Source of the DNA: Methylotenera mobilis JLW8
GTDB taxonomy: Bacteria; Pseudomonadota; Gammaproteobacteria; Burkholderiales; Methylophilaceae
DNA: 64,000 nt
Reading direction: 5' to 3'
Assembly: GCF_000023705.1 (NCBI RefSeq)
Contig: NC_012968.1
Location: 62,001-126,000 of the forward strand
Part shown: positions 1 through 8,705 of the stretch, piece after piece
Position numbering within the stretch: the first letter of the stretch is position 1
Layout: every line of letters starts with the position of its first letter
Made by a program: the position numbers and the translations under genes
The notes under the pieces: generated by a model
Told to the model about the DNA's origin: nothing
Database searches by the model: none
Seen by the model: only the letters and a program-made list of their open reading frames with translations

Positions 1-13
1 ATAATAAACAAGA

Positions 14-79
14 CCAAAGTTGACGAGTGTCGCTTTGGCCATTTTTAAGGAATCATTGTCCACATTGGCCTGATTCCTT
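14..79. terminator. Two adjacent hairpins at the window start
   Basis: CCAAAG (14-19) pairs with CTTTGG (33-38) and is followed by a short T run at 42-46, which resembles a weak intrinsic terminator for a gene outside the window. Directly after it AAGGAATCA (47-55) pairs perfectly with TGATTCCTT (71-79), a second hairpin without a T run. Only the base pairing is seen; the terminator role is inferred. Confidence 0.4.
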
Positions 80-97
80 AAATTTAACCCAAAAAAA

Positions 98-117
98 CTA
101 CCGATTAGTAGGTAGTT
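98..117. promoter_or_regulatory. Palindromic operator upstream of the DsbA-like/OsmC genes
   Basis: ACTACCGATTAGTAGGTAGT is an inverted repeat with perfect 6-base outer arms. Its 16-base core, TACCGATTAGTAGGTA, differs at only two positions from the palindrome at 9526-9543 beside the TetR gene. The shared consensus is TACCGAYTAGTWGGTA. The site lies 34 bases before the start codon at 151, so it probably overlaps the promoter. Binding by the TetR protein encoded at 9604-10200 is inferred. Confidence 0.6.
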
Positions 118-150
118 AAAGATTTTAAATACTAAATAGGAGAAGTTTTT

Positions 151-831
151 ATGAAAAGAGTCAACGTAGAGATTTGGTCAGATTTCGCTTGTCCGTGGTG
201 TTGGATCGCAAAACGACGTTTTGAAAAGGCTGTGTTTAGGTTGGCGGGAGAAGTCGATGTGATTGTTACACCTAAATCCTATCGACTTGCCAAAGGCGCA
301 GCGCCAGAAGATTTCAAACAAGCCATCATACGTAAGTCTGTAAGTATTACGGCAGCAGAAAAGTTGTTGTCCATGATCGATGAGCGCGGCGCCCTAGAGG
401 GTTTGAAATATAACTTTGACACCATGCGTTTTGGTGACACAAGTGATGCACATGCGCTTGTTAAAAGCATCTCATCGATAGCGGATAAAAACACAGCCGT
501 TGAGAGAATTTTCCAAGCATATACCACCGATGGAATCGATATATTCAATAGAGATGTGCTGATTTCGCTTGTTAAAGACTTGGGTATTTCTGAAAGTGAG
601 ATAGATTTTGACTCTCCTCAAATTGCATCTGAAATTGCTCAAGATGAGTTAAAAGCAAATCGACTATCTAATGGTGTGCCTTTGTTCATATTCAATAACG
701 GCTACCCGCTGTCAGGTGCGCGCGAAGTGGATGACTTTGAAAGTGCTTTGCTTAGAGCAGCAAAGGATGCCCCTGAGTTTCTGGATGATGTTTCTGGGCA
801 AAGCTGTGGCATCGATGGGTGTGCAGTCTAA
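151..831 (+). CDS. DsbA-family (FrnE-like) thiol oxidoreductase
   Basis: This 226-residue protein has a thioredoxin-fold N-terminus with the active-site motif C14-P-W-C17, a helical insertion in the middle and a cis-proline segment (GVPLFIF) near residues 176-182, the layout of the FrnE/DsbA family. There is no signal peptide, so it should act in the cytoplasm, unlike classical DsbA. An extra pair of cysteines lies at the extreme C-terminus (SCGIDGCAV). The start follows a clear AGGAG site. It lies directly downstream of the palindrome at 98-117 and is followed by an OsmC gene, which suggests a role in disulfide or electrophile stress. The substrate cannot be told from the sequence. Confidence 0.85.
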   Translation: MKRVNVEIWSDFACPWCWIAKRRFEKAVFRLAGEVDVIVTPKSYRLAKGAAPEDFKQAIIRKSVSITAAEKLLSMIDERGALEGLKYNFDTMRFGDTSDAHALVKSISSIADKNTAVERIFQAYTTDGIDIFNRDVLISLVKDLGISESEIDFDSPQIASEIAQDELKANRLSNGVPLFIFNNGYPLSGAREVDDFESALLRAAKDAPEFLDDVSGQSCGIDGCAV

Positions 832-956
832 GCTTTAAGCGTTAAGTTTTATTGATTGGTAGCAACACGTAAATTCAGATTTAGCAAAATTCCATAGGTA
901 AATTTGCTAAAACTTATTTCAAACGCGAAAGCGTAATTACTAAAAGGAGTAGCAAA

Positions 957-1517
957 ATGAGTAACACATTAAATGGTATTGACCTCGTAGCTTTGCAAGG
1001 AATTGCGCAAAATGTAGCAGGAGCTGAGAATGCGTCTAAACGCAGCGCTAAGTTTAATGTTAAAACAAAATGGGAAAACCAAACCCGCACAGTGGCTACC
1101 GTCAGTCGCTACTCATTCCTTGGGACAGAACACCAACGACACTTTGAAATTGCAGCAGATGAACCGACGGAATTCCTTGGCCAAAACTCTGCGCCTAATC
1201 CTCAAGAGTTACTAATGTCTGCCCTCAATGCTTGTCTATCTGTTGGCTATGCAGTTAACGCTGCAGCAATGGGCATTACTATCCATAGCCTAGAAATTGA
1301 GACTGATGGCGAGCTCGATCTTCGTGGCGCGCTAGGAATGGACGAGAATGTCAATCCAGGTTATGACGAGGTGAGCTACGTTGTTAGGCTACATACTGAT
1401 GCTTCAAAAGAAAAGGTCGAAGAGCTGCACAAGATTGTAACCAAAACCTCAGCGAACTATGCTAATTTCTCTAGAGCCATCCGCATGGTAACGAAGCTGG
1501 AAGTTCAAGAAGGATAG
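957..1517 (+). CDS. OsmC-family protein with a single conserved cysteine
   Basis: The 186-residue protein has the OsmC/Ohr fold pattern: an N-terminal strand region, the segment around NPQELLMSALNACLS holding the first peroxidatic-type cysteine (C93), and a C-terminal half rich in strands. Family members that reduce organic hydroperoxides use two cysteines. Here the second position, in the KTSANYANF segment, has no cysteine, so classical Ohr chemistry is doubtful. A strong AAGGAG site precedes the ATG. The 125-base gap after the DsbA-like gene shows no terminator, so the two may be cotranscribed from the promoter with the operator at 98-117. Confidence 0.8.
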   Translation: MSNTLNGIDLVALQGIAQNVAGAENASKRSAKFNVKTKWENQTRTVATVSRYSFLGTEHQRHFEIAADEPTEFLGQNSAPNPQELLMSALNACLSVGYAVNAAAMGITIHSLEIETDGELDLRGALGMDENVNPGYDEVSYVVRLHTDASKEKVEELHKIVTKTSANYANFSRAIRMVTKLEVQEG

Positions 1518-1897
1518 TCTTAAGTAACTAACTTGTAACCTAGCAGCCAATGTCTTTCTGTGTGATAAGTCCAGTGAAGTATCTAGCTGAGCACTTTTAA
1601 GTAAGGCATGGCTGCTAAATCAATTGTCAGTGACTAATATCGTCTGGAAACATAGTTGAATTAATGGGGTAAGTAGTGTCTCGCTGTGCTATCTATAAGA
1701 CGCCCCCATGCAGATTTAACTCCATCTTCGCAAGGAAAAACTAGATTTAACTAAACAATTTATTCAGGTGATTGCTTACTAGATGTTTATTTATAGCGTC
1801 TACCAGATATTAATACCTGCTCATTAAAAAACTCAAGCATATACATTTACATATTTAAATGTAACAATGTTTATATTATTCACTTATCGAGGCAAAT
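1518..1897. other. Intergenic stretch with no gene seen
   Basis: This 380-base AT-rich stretch separates the OsmC and OYE genes. No convincing open frame, RNA gene or strong terminator was seen. No copy of the TACCGAYTAGTWGGTA operator was found. It presumably holds the promoter of the OYE gene. Confidence 0.5.
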
Positions 1898-3031
1898 ATG
1901 ACAGTTTCAGCGCTCTTTCAATCCGTACAATTGGGTGATCTAACACTTGCTAACAGGATAGTCCTACCCCCACTGACCCGCTGCCGCAGTTCACAGCCTG
2001 GGAATGTGCCAAATGATATGATGGCCACCTACTATGGCCAACGTGCTTCGGCAGGCTTCATGGTAACTGAAGGGGCTCAGATTGAACCTCGTGGCCAGGG
2101 TTACGCTTGGACCCCAGGCATTCATTCTGATGAGCAGGTAGAGGGGTGGAAGAAAGTTACAACGAGCGTACATGCTAAAGGCGGGGTTATTTTCTGCCAA
2201 TTGTGGCATGTAGGTCGTGTGTCACATCATAACCTGCAACCTGATGGAGCTGCACCTATTGCCCCCTCAGCAATACAAGCTAAGTCTGTGAAGGTATTTA
2301 TTGAGACAGGACCTGGACAAGGTGCATTAACAGAGCCTAGCATGCCCCGCGAGCTAACAAATGCTGAGGTGAAGGAGTTGGTAGGACTGTACCGCCATGC
2401 TGCAGAAAATGCAAAGCTAGCAGGTTTTGATGGAGTAGAACTTCACTCTGCGAATGGATACCTACTTAATCAATTCATTTCTGAGCATACCAATCATCGC
2501 ACAGATGAATATGGCGGCTCATTGGAGAATCGTCTACGCTTTCTAAAAGAAGTAACTCAGGCAGTCATTGACGTGTTTGGAAATGATCGGGTAGGTGTCA
2601 GGTTTGCACCTTTATTTGAAACGACTACCGAAGATAGGGTTTATCTAGGTTTGGTGGAAAGCGACCCACATGAAACCTATATTGGGGCAGCAAAAATGCT
2701 CAATGAGCTTGAGATTGCTTACTTGTCGATAGCTGAAGCCGATTGGGATAACAGCCCTGACCTACCTGAGTCATTCAGGAAAGAACTGCGTGAGGCCTTT
2801 GAAGGAGCTATTATCTATGCAGGTCGATATACCGCGGAGAAGGCTACCTCTGTGCATGCCAAAGGATATGGAGACCTATATGCATTTGGCCGCACCTTTA
2901 TTGCAAACCCAGACTTGCCACATCGGATTTTGTATGGCCTACCTTTGAATTCGGTACAATATGATACCCTCTATGGAGGTGGAGAGTCTGGGTACGTGGA
3001 TTACCCCTTTAGTACGCAGATAATGACTTAG
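1898..3031 (+). CDS. Alkene reductase, Old Yellow Enzyme family (NemA-like)
   Basis: This 377-residue flavoprotein has the standard NemA/XenB features: N-terminal strand with NRIVLPPLTR, the RASAGF segment, QLWHVGR, and the substrate-binding pair H183 and N186 in the ELHSANGYLLNQF segment. Such FMN enzymes reduce activated C=C bonds of enones, maleimides and some nitro compounds using NADPH. Length is typical. It is cytoplasmic. An ArsR-type regulator follows 44 bases downstream on the same strand. A second, divergent paralogue lies at 4655-5761, and this copy keeps the canonical catalytic His that the second lacks. Confidence 0.9.
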   Translation: MTVSALFQSVQLGDLTLANRIVLPPLTRCRSSQPGNVPNDMMATYYGQRASAGFMVTEGAQIEPRGQGYAWTPGIHSDEQVEGWKKVTTSVHAKGGVIFCQLWHVGRVSHHNLQPDGAAPIAPSAIQAKSVKVFIETGPGQGALTEPSMPRELTNAEVKELVGLYRHAAENAKLAGFDGVELHSANGYLLNQFISEHTNHRTDEYGGSLENRLRFLKEVTQAVIDVFGNDRVGVRFAPLFETTTEDRVYLGLVESDPHETYIGAAKMLNELEIAYLSIAEADWDNSPDLPESFRKELREAFEGAIIYAGRYTAEKATSVHAKGYGDLYAFGRTFIANPDLPHRILYGLPLNSVQYDTLYGGGESGYVDYPFSTQIMT

Positions 3032-3075
3032 AGAGTGGGCTTGCCCCACCAAGCAAATTATTAGGTGGGAGCACC

Positions 3076-3405
3076 ATGGATCTAAATGAAGCAATGAAAA
3101 TGCTGGCTAGCCCAACACGTCGAACGATTCTGGCGTGGCTGGACAATCCTGACCAGGCATTTAAGGAGTACTCCCAACTGTACCCCTATAAGGTTCATGG
3201 TGTATGTGCAAGTCTGATTCAGGACAAAATTGGCCTGTCACAACCGGCAACATCTTTGTGTTTAAAAGCCCTGCACAATGCCGGTTTTCTCGAAGCAACC
3301 AAAATTGGCAAGTGGACTTATTACAAGAAAAAATCCAATGTTATTGAACAAGTGCTAGCAGAACTACAATCTGAATTAGGCGATAAGGATAAGTCACTAC
3401 AGTAA
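3076..3405 (+). CDS. ArsR-type winged-helix transcriptional regulator
   Basis: The 109-residue protein is a small winged-helix regulator: helix 1 with LASPTRRTILAWL, a recognition-helix region IGLSQPATSLCLKALHNAG, and a wing segment ending in TYYKKK. A GGTGGGAG site precedes the ATG. It follows the OYE gene closely and is likely cotranscribed. Three cysteines are present (in HGVCASL, TSLCLK and nearby), but no classical CxC metal site. The family binds DNA as dimers and often controls neighbouring genes; its effector is unknown. The DNA site could not be recognised. Confidence 0.75.
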   Translation: MDLNEAMKMLASPTRRTILAWLDNPDQAFKEYSQLYPYKVHGVCASLIQDKIGLSQPATSLCLKALHNAGFLEATKIGKWTYYKKKSNVIEQVLAELQSELGDKDKSLQ

Positions 3406-3548
3406 ATGAAAAGGAGTGAGTACTGAGCAAACGTAGCCTCGCTAAAGTAGATTTAGTTGCTGGAATTTATTTTAGGACAAAAAAATAGAAGATTAAATTG
3501 CCAGCAACATCTTAAAGATCGATGGTAATGCTGATAAAGTAAAAAATA

Positions 3549-4478
3549 CTAAAGATTTTCAGTTTTTAGGGAATTTTCGTACACCTCTAGGTTGGTTAAT
3601 GCAGCTAGCAAATATGGAGTACGTACACCTGCTTCCAGCCCTTTCTTAACCATGTCGCCAACGATATGGTCAGCTTCAGTTCGATGGTTGATTTTCATAT
3701 CTTTATACATTGAGGCTTCAAATGACGAGTTGTCTTTCGTCAATTGATCCAGCGCCAATTGTTTATCTTTCGCAAGTGGACGATAGCCATAGGCTGATGC
3801 AACAGTATTACATTCATCCAGAATACCCATAATAACTTGGCGACCAAACTGCGTATTCATAATCATGCCTATGTTGCCACGCATCATGCAATTTACTGCG
3901 GCAGCAGCACATAAAAATGTAAATTTTGACCATAAGTCAGCCAAAATATCATCGCTTACTTTCACATTAAAATTAGCATGTGACAATCTCTCCGACAGTA
4001 ACTCCAGCAATGAATGTTGACTGCTATGGCGCACTCCTAATGTTAATGAATGTGAGGGTGATAGATGTTGGATATTCCCTTTTTCATCCATCGTCACACT
4101 TAAATAACAAAACCCACCCATCACCCGTTCAGTATGAAACTTTTCATCTAACTTTTGAAAATGGATCAGGCCATTGAGCAGTGGAATAATCGTGGTTTGA
4201 TTACTAACAGCAGGACTTATAGTTTCTATAGCATCGTCTAGATCATACGATTTACAGGTGAGAAGAATGAGATCGTAAATACCACTCAAGCTGGCTTTTG
4301 TTACCGTCTTTACTTGTAGATGCGCATCACCAAAGGGACTTGTGATTGATAGTCCATTTTCATGCAGAAATTTTTGCCTATGTTCACGCACTAAATAAGT
4401 GACATCTAAGCCTGCTTGTTGCAGCCTTCCGCCAAAGTAACCGCCAATTGCACCACAGCCAAGAACCAAGATTTTCAT
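3549..4478 (-). CDS. panE: 2-dehydropantoate 2-reductase (ketopantoate reductase) family
   Basis: The 309-residue protein starts with a Rossmann motif (LGCGAIGGYFGGRL) for NADPH and has an ApbA/PanE C-terminal helical domain. A conserved Lys sits in LWSKFTF near residue 176, where the family catalytic Lys lies. The canonical enzyme reduces ketopantoate to pantoate in coenzyme A synthesis. Paralogues act on other 2-keto acids, so the exact substrate is uncertain. It lies 177 bases downstream of the minus-strand operon ending in the second OYE and could be its last gene or independent. An in-frame ATG at 4478 opens the Rossmann strand directly. Confidence 0.75.
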   Translation of the reverse strand: MKILVLGCGAIGGYFGGRLQQAGLDVTYLVREHRQKFLHENGLSITSPFGDAHLQVKTVTKASLSGIYDLILLTCKSYDLDDAIETISPAVSNQTTIIPLLNGLIHFQKLDEKFHTERVMGGFCYLSVTMDEKGNIQHLSPSHSLTLGVRHSSQHSLLELLSERLSHANFNVKVSDDILADLWSKFTFLCAAAAVNCMMRGNIGMIMNTQFGRQVIMGILDECNTVASAYGYRPLAKDKQLALDQLTKDNSSFEASMYKDMKINHRTEADHIVGDMVKKGLEAGVRTPYLLAALTNLEVYENSLKTENL

Positions 4479-4654
4479 GAAATCACTCTATTCAAATCAT
4501 TCTTCCCAATCCTAAACCTAGTGCCACAAGCTTAACATTTTCAATATGTAGGCTAGACTTAGCATGCATGAATAAGATAATTCACACTGCTAAGTCTGGA
4601 GCCTAAGAACACTTCAGCTTTCATAAAAAGCTATCAGCTGATAATGTCTATGAG

Positions 4655-5761
4655 TTAACTAGTTGCGGGATCGTAAACAGGATAGTCTGTATACCCTTTA
4701 GCACCTATGACACCGTAGTAAGTGGAACGATCGCTTTCGGCAATGGGCCAACCGTGTTGCATCCGCGCCACTAAGTCAGGATTTGAAATAAAGGGCATCC
4801 CGAATGCTATCAGGTCTACATTATCTTTTTTCAACTCTGCTTCGGCATTGTCTTTGTTGAAACCACCAGCTGCCATTAAAGTACCACGGTAAAGTTGACG
4901 GAAGTTTTCGGCAAAACCCTCAGGGATTGGAGCGGTGCTCATGTTAGGTTGATAGTTCAGGTGTACATAGGCTAACTTCCTGTCGTTAAGTGCTGTTGCT
5001 ATACTTAACCAAGTTTCAGCTTCTTCAGCAAACGGGCGGAAATCATACAGACGTCCAAAGGGAGAGAAGCGTACAGCGACTTTTTCACTGCCAATTTCGG
5101 CACAGAGAGCATCGATTGTTTCCAAAAGAAAACGCATTCTGTTTGCGATTGAACCACCATAAGCATCTTGTCGAGTATTGATGTTACTACTTAAAAACTG
5201 GTCAAATAGGAAGGCATTAGCAGCCATTAACTCGATACCATCAAATCCTGCTTCAATTGCACGTCTTGCTGACTTTACAAAATCATCAGTTACCCGTTTC
5301 ACTTCTTCAGTACTCAGTGATCTAGGTTTACTAGGTAAAACTGGCCCTCCTACACCTGGCTCTACCCACGCAAATACACTGGTGTCAACAGCAGGCACTT
5401 CGCTTGCCGAAACAGGAGAAGCATTCCCTGGTTGGATTGATACATGAGACATTCTTCCCACGTGCCAGAGTTGCGCAAAAATAAGGCCGCCTTCTGCGTG
5501 GACTGCATCAGTAACCTTTTTCCATCCAGCTGCTTGCTCATCAGTGTGAAGACCAGGGGTGTATAAGTAGCCCCTACCTTCGTCAGATACAGGTAGCCCC
5601 TCGGTAATGATTAGCCCTGCTGATGCACGCTGTGCATAATAAAGTGCTGTAAGCTCATCCGGAACTAAATCAATCGCCCTTGTACGCGTCATAGGCGCCA
5701 TAACGACTCGATTAGGCAATAAAGTACCAGACAAGTTATATGAAGAGAATAACTTACTCAT
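4655..5761 (-). CDS. Old Yellow Enzyme homologue with Met replacing the catalytic His
   Basis: With the start at 5761 (MSKLFSSYNL) the protein has 368 residues and the full OYE barrel: NRVVMAPMTR, RASAGL, QLWHVGR and DAYGGS. The usual His-x-x-Asn ligand pair is M179-x-x-N182 here (segment IELMAANAF), so the residue that hydrogen-bonds the substrate carbonyl is lost. Substrate range or mechanism may therefore differ from NemA. An upstream in-frame ATG at 5785 is less likely because 5761 overlaps the preceding gene by only eight bases. It is the last close-packed gene of the operon starting at 9503. Confidence 0.85.
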   Translation of the reverse strand: MSKLFSSYNLSGTLLPNRVVMAPMTRTRAIDLVPDELTALYYAQRASAGLIITEGLPVSDEGRGYLYTPGLHTDEQAAGWKKVTDAVHAEGGLIFAQLWHVGRMSHVSIQPGNASPVSASEVPAVDTSVFAWVEPGVGGPVLPSKPRSLSTEEVKRVTDDFVKSARRAIEAGFDGIELMAANAFLFDQFLSSNINTRQDAYGGSIANRMRFLLETIDALCAEIGSEKVAVRFSPFGRLYDFRPFAEEAETWLSIATALNDRKLAYVHLNYQPNMSTAPIPEGFAENFRQLYRGTLMAAGGFNKDNAEAELKKDNVDLIAFGMPFISNPDLVARMQHGWPIAESDRSTYYGVIGAKGYTDYPVYDPATS

Positions 5762-6098
5762 GATGTGGAAGGCTCTTAACGGCATCTAGTACACGTGCAG
5801 AATACACAAGCGCTGCACCGGCGTTCATTGCAACAGCGACGCCTAACGCTTCAGCGATTTCAGCTTCAGTTGCGCCTTCTTTTACAGCCTCTTTAGCATG
5901 CACGGCGATGCAACCATCACATCGAGTAGTGACCGCTACGGCAAGAGAAATTAATTGCCTAGTTTTAGCATCTAAATGATTAGTTTTCGCGCCTGCGCCT
6001 GTTGCTATTTGATAGCCCTTCACGGTATCAGGCGTGAGTGCTGCTAAATCTCCTACGCGGCTCATCAGTTCATCTCTGTAATTATTCCAATCCATCAT
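5754..6098 (-). CDS. AhpD-like carboxymuconolactone decarboxylase family protein
   Basis: The 114-residue protein has the CMD fold with the AhpD-type redox motif C60-x-x-C63-x-x-x-H67 (segment CDGCIAVHAK). Family members with this motif act as small disulfide reductases or peroxidase partners; those without it are decarboxylases. The next gene overlaps by eight bases, indicating translational coupling with the OYE. Its place in an operon with a SoxYZ-like carrier and a flavoprotein suggests thiol or electron transfer rather than aromatic-ring catabolism. The last is inference. Confidence 0.85.
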   Translation of the reverse strand: MMDWNNYRDELMSRVGDLAALTPDTVKGYQIATGAGAKTNHLDAKTRQLISLAVAVTTRCDGCIAVHAKEAVKEGATEAEIAEALGVAVAMNAGAALVYSARVLDAVKSLPHHE

Positions 6099-6139
6099 GA
6101 TTTATTTCCTTTGATTAATATAAAAATATTGGCTTAACA

Positions 6140-7402
6140 TTAACTAAGAACATCTGCCCAGATGTTCTTAGCCCATATACCTGCCTGTAATCCTTCCTCA
6201 AGAGAAGGGGCAGCAGAAACTCCGCCACCAGGTGCAGCATGCATATCACGGTCTTTTGGGTCATATCTATAGACACTGGCAACATGCATTGCTTGCTTGT
6301 CATCGACAAAGCTATAACAGGTGTTGGCAAAAACAGGCTGTTGATCCATGGCTTCTCCAGAAAGCTCTGCAATGATTGCTGCCGCACATACTTTTGCTTC
6401 AGAGGTTGCAACATGAGCTGATTTGGGGAGTGACGTATCGACTGAATCACCTAATACATGTATTCCTGAGATATTGCTCGATTCGTAATTCAAGTAATTG
6501 ACCTTACACCAAGGCCTTCCTTGACTGCCCAACCCTGTATCAAGCGCCAATCTACTGGCTGTTTGAGGTGGAATTAAATTCAGCACATCCACTTTGTGAG
6601 TGTCAAATGTTGTTTTGACACTCAGTGTTTTAACATTGAGATTCTCAATTGCGCTGCTAGGTTGATATTCAATGATGTCGGCATATAAATCTTTCCATGC
6701 TCTCTCAAACAATGGGCGCTTTGAAGTGATTGCAGGGTTCGCATCTAAAATCAGTAACTTCGAACGTGGCTTATGTTGTTTTAGGTAAAAAGCGATCTGG
6801 CATGCACGTTCATAGGGGCCTGGCGGGCAGCGGTATGGAACTGGAGGGATGGTAATTGCTACCACTCCACCTTCTGGCATGGATTCCAGTTGCTTCTTCA
6901 ATAATGCCGTTTGAGGGCCTGCTTTCCACGCATGAGGAATAACTGTTGCCTGCAGCTCAGGCGTCAGTGTAGGCAAATTTGAATAGTCAAAGTCTATCCC
7001 TGTAGCAATAATGAGACGATCATATGAAATCCGCTCCCCATTGACTTCCACAGTTCTACGATCTGAATCAATACGGCTTGCGATGCCTTGAATCATGCGA
7101 ATGCCAGAACTGTCGCGCAAATGATCATAGGAATGTGTAATGCCTTGCATATTCATTGCACCAGAAAATACCTGATTACTTGTTGGACAAGAAATGAACT
7201 GTGGCCTAGGTTCGATTAGCGTCACTTTCACTCTGCCTTCGCTCCACATCCTTAGATATTTTGCTGCCGTTGCGCCACCAAACCCTGCACCTATAATCAC
7301 AACATGTCCATATGACGAGGATGATTTTGCAATTGCGAATGATGGAAAAGCGACTACACCTAAACCTATCAGACTACCCTTAAGAAAGTGTCTACGATCC
7401 AT
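6140..7402 (-). CDS. Flavocytochrome c sulfide dehydrogenase-type flavoprotein (FccB/SoxF-like)
   Basis: The 420-residue protein begins with a twin-arginine export signal (RRHFLKGS, then a hydrophobic stretch ending FAIA), followed by an FAD Rossmann motif (VIIGAGFGGATAAKYL). The body matches the sulfide:quinone/flavocytochrome c group, with cysteines in ISCPTSNQV and RCPPGPYERAC that may correspond to the redox-active pair. It should be exported folded to the periplasm. A cytochrome c gene lies immediately upstream (two-base gap), as in fccAB. The natural substrate may be sulfide or a carrier-bound thiol on the SoxYZ-like protein in the same operon. Confidence 0.85.
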   Translation of the reverse strand: MDRRHFLKGSLIGLGVVAFPSFAIAKSSSSYGHVVIIGAGFGGATAAKYLRMWSEGRVKVTLIEPRPQFISCPTSNQVFSGAMNMQGITHSYDHLRDSSGIRMIQGIASRIDSDRRTVEVNGERISYDRLIIATGIDFDYSNLPTLTPELQATVIPHAWKAGPQTALLKKQLESMPEGGVVAITIPPVPYRCPPGPYERACQIAFYLKQHKPRSKLLILDANPAITSKRPLFERAWKDLYADIIEYQPSSAIENLNVKTLSVKTTFDTHKVDVLNLIPPQTASRLALDTGLGSQGRPWCKVNYLNYESSNISGIHVLGDSVDTSLPKSAHVATSEAKVCAAAIIAELSGEAMDQQPVFANTCYSFVDDKQAMHVASVYRYDPKDRDMHAAPGGGVSAAPSLEEGLQAGIWAKNIWADVLS

Positions 7403-7404
7403 TA

Positions 7405-7779
7405 TTACTCCAGAGATTTTTTAATGGGATGCTTCCGAAAATAAGGACAAGCTCTAACCTGTTTAGCAAATAAAGTGGCTAGTTGCTCTATTTCTGTTTC
7501 TGTAAGTCCTTTAGCGTGTTGCACCATGACGTCATGCTCTTTATCAGAGCTTCGATAGTCTTTCATTTTGTTAATGAAGTAATCTTCATCCAACCCAGCT
7601 AAACTTGGAATAACAGTTTCATTGGTTGGCTGCCCCCCATGGCATGTAGCACAAGAAGAGGCGAGCGTACGTATATGTGTGCTGCTCTCTTCTGCATTAG
7701 CCGTTAGAGGCATCCATATCGCCATTAATATCGTCAGTGTAGATAACAAGGGGGCTTTTTTAATGTGACTGAAAGACAT
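7405..7779 (-). CDS. Monohaem cytochrome c, small, periplasmic
   Basis: Starting at 7779 (MSFSHIKK) the protein has 124 residues with a cleavable signal ending in LTANA. One haem site, C-A-T-C-H, lies near residue 50, and a likely axial Met is in the HDVMVQHAKG segment. This start is preceded by GGGAG; the upstream in-frame start at 7794 overlaps the previous gene and lacks such a site. It lies directly before the flavoprotein gene and is probably its electron acceptor, as FccA is for FccB. It is shorter than dihaem FccA. Confidence 0.85.
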   Translation of the reverse strand: MSFSHIKKAPLLSTLTILMAIWMPLTANAEESSTHIRTLASSCATCHGGQPTNETVIPSLAGLDEDYFINKMKDYRSSDKEHDVMVQHAKGLTETEIEQLATLFAKQVRACPYFRKHPIKKSLE

Positions 7780-7784
7780 TATCT

Positions 7785-8702
7785 TTACTCCCACTCTAGC
7801 TGTGGGTAAGCGTGATTGATGTTACGTCGATTGATAAGGTCAAAAAACACCCAATTTGGCTTCTCTGCTTGTGCTGCGGTATCAATGGTTTTCTGCATAT
7901 CTACCCCATTTTTTATCGCCTCACGCACATCTTTCAGTAATAAATTCAGATATGCGCCTTGTCTATCTAACATACCGTTCTTATCTTTAGTTGGATCACC
8001 ATGACCAGGAACAGTCATTTTTGCCGGAACGGCCTTAAGACCTTCATTAACACTAATCCAACCTTTTAGGTCACCGTCTAAAGATGGTGTTTTGGTGATA
8101 AAAAGCAAATCTCCAGTCCAAAAAGTTTGAGTCTTTTCATCAAGAACGGTAAGGTCTGTATTAGTGTGCGACTTAGGCCATGCTTGTAAATGAAGCTTCC
8201 TATTGCCTAAGTCAACATCCATTACATTATTAACGACCTTGGTAGGTAAGATGATTTCACTTCCATTTGCGTCAGGGCCAAGAACGTCCAGTAAAGCGCG
8301 CATTAAAGATTCATGGTTGAGTGAAAGCGTACTAGGCAGGTTATGGTGTCCTATAAACTCTGGTTTATCTTGAGCAAATGCAGCATTTCCAAAGATATGG
8401 TCAGGATGTATGTGCGTATTGATGACATAGCGGATAGGTAGATCGGTAACCGCCCTGACTGCCTCGCGCAACTCAGTGCCAACTTTGTAAGACCCGCCGG
8501 TGTCTACGATTGCAACACTACTAGTGCCGACAATAAACCCGATATTAGCCATGTCACCGTGATAATCTTTATCAAAGTCGCCATGCGTGCCAATATGCAC
8601 ATAGACACCTTCTGCAATTTTGTTCATAGGTAGCGGCGTCGCACTTACAGGCACAGTGACGAGCGCGATGACTAATCCAATTCCAGAAATAAGCGCTTTC
8701 AT
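7785..8702 (-). CDS. Periplasmic metallo-beta-lactamase-fold hydrolase (SoxH-like, quinoprotein relay type)
   Basis: The 305-residue protein has a signal peptide ending near PVSA and a complete zinc-binding MBL core: HIHPDH (residues near 97-102), a TGDLLF segment with the bridging Asp, and a PGHGDP segment. SoxH-like MBL proteins are frequently coupled to SoxYZ-like carriers near PQQ dehydrogenases; they may hydrolyse a carrier-bound thioester or similar adduct. The start follows the SoxYZ-like stop by three bases. Function here is inferred only from fold and context. Confidence 0.85.
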   Translation of the reverse strand: MKALISGIGLVIALVTVPVSATPLPMNKIAEGVYVHIGTHGDFDKDYHGDMANIGFIVGTSSVAIVDTGGSYKVGTELREAVRAVTDLPIRYVINTHIHPDHIFGNAAFAQDKPEFIGHHNLPSTLSLNHESLMRALLDVLGPDANGSEIILPTKVVNNVMDVDLGNRKLHLQAWPKSHTNTDLTVLDEKTQTFWTGDLLFITKTPSLDGDLKGWISVNEGLKAVPAKMTVPGHGDPTKDKNGMLDRQGAYLNLLLKDVREAIKNGVDMQKTIDTAAQAEKPNWVFFDLINRRNINHAYPQLEWE

Positions 8703-8705
8703 AAT

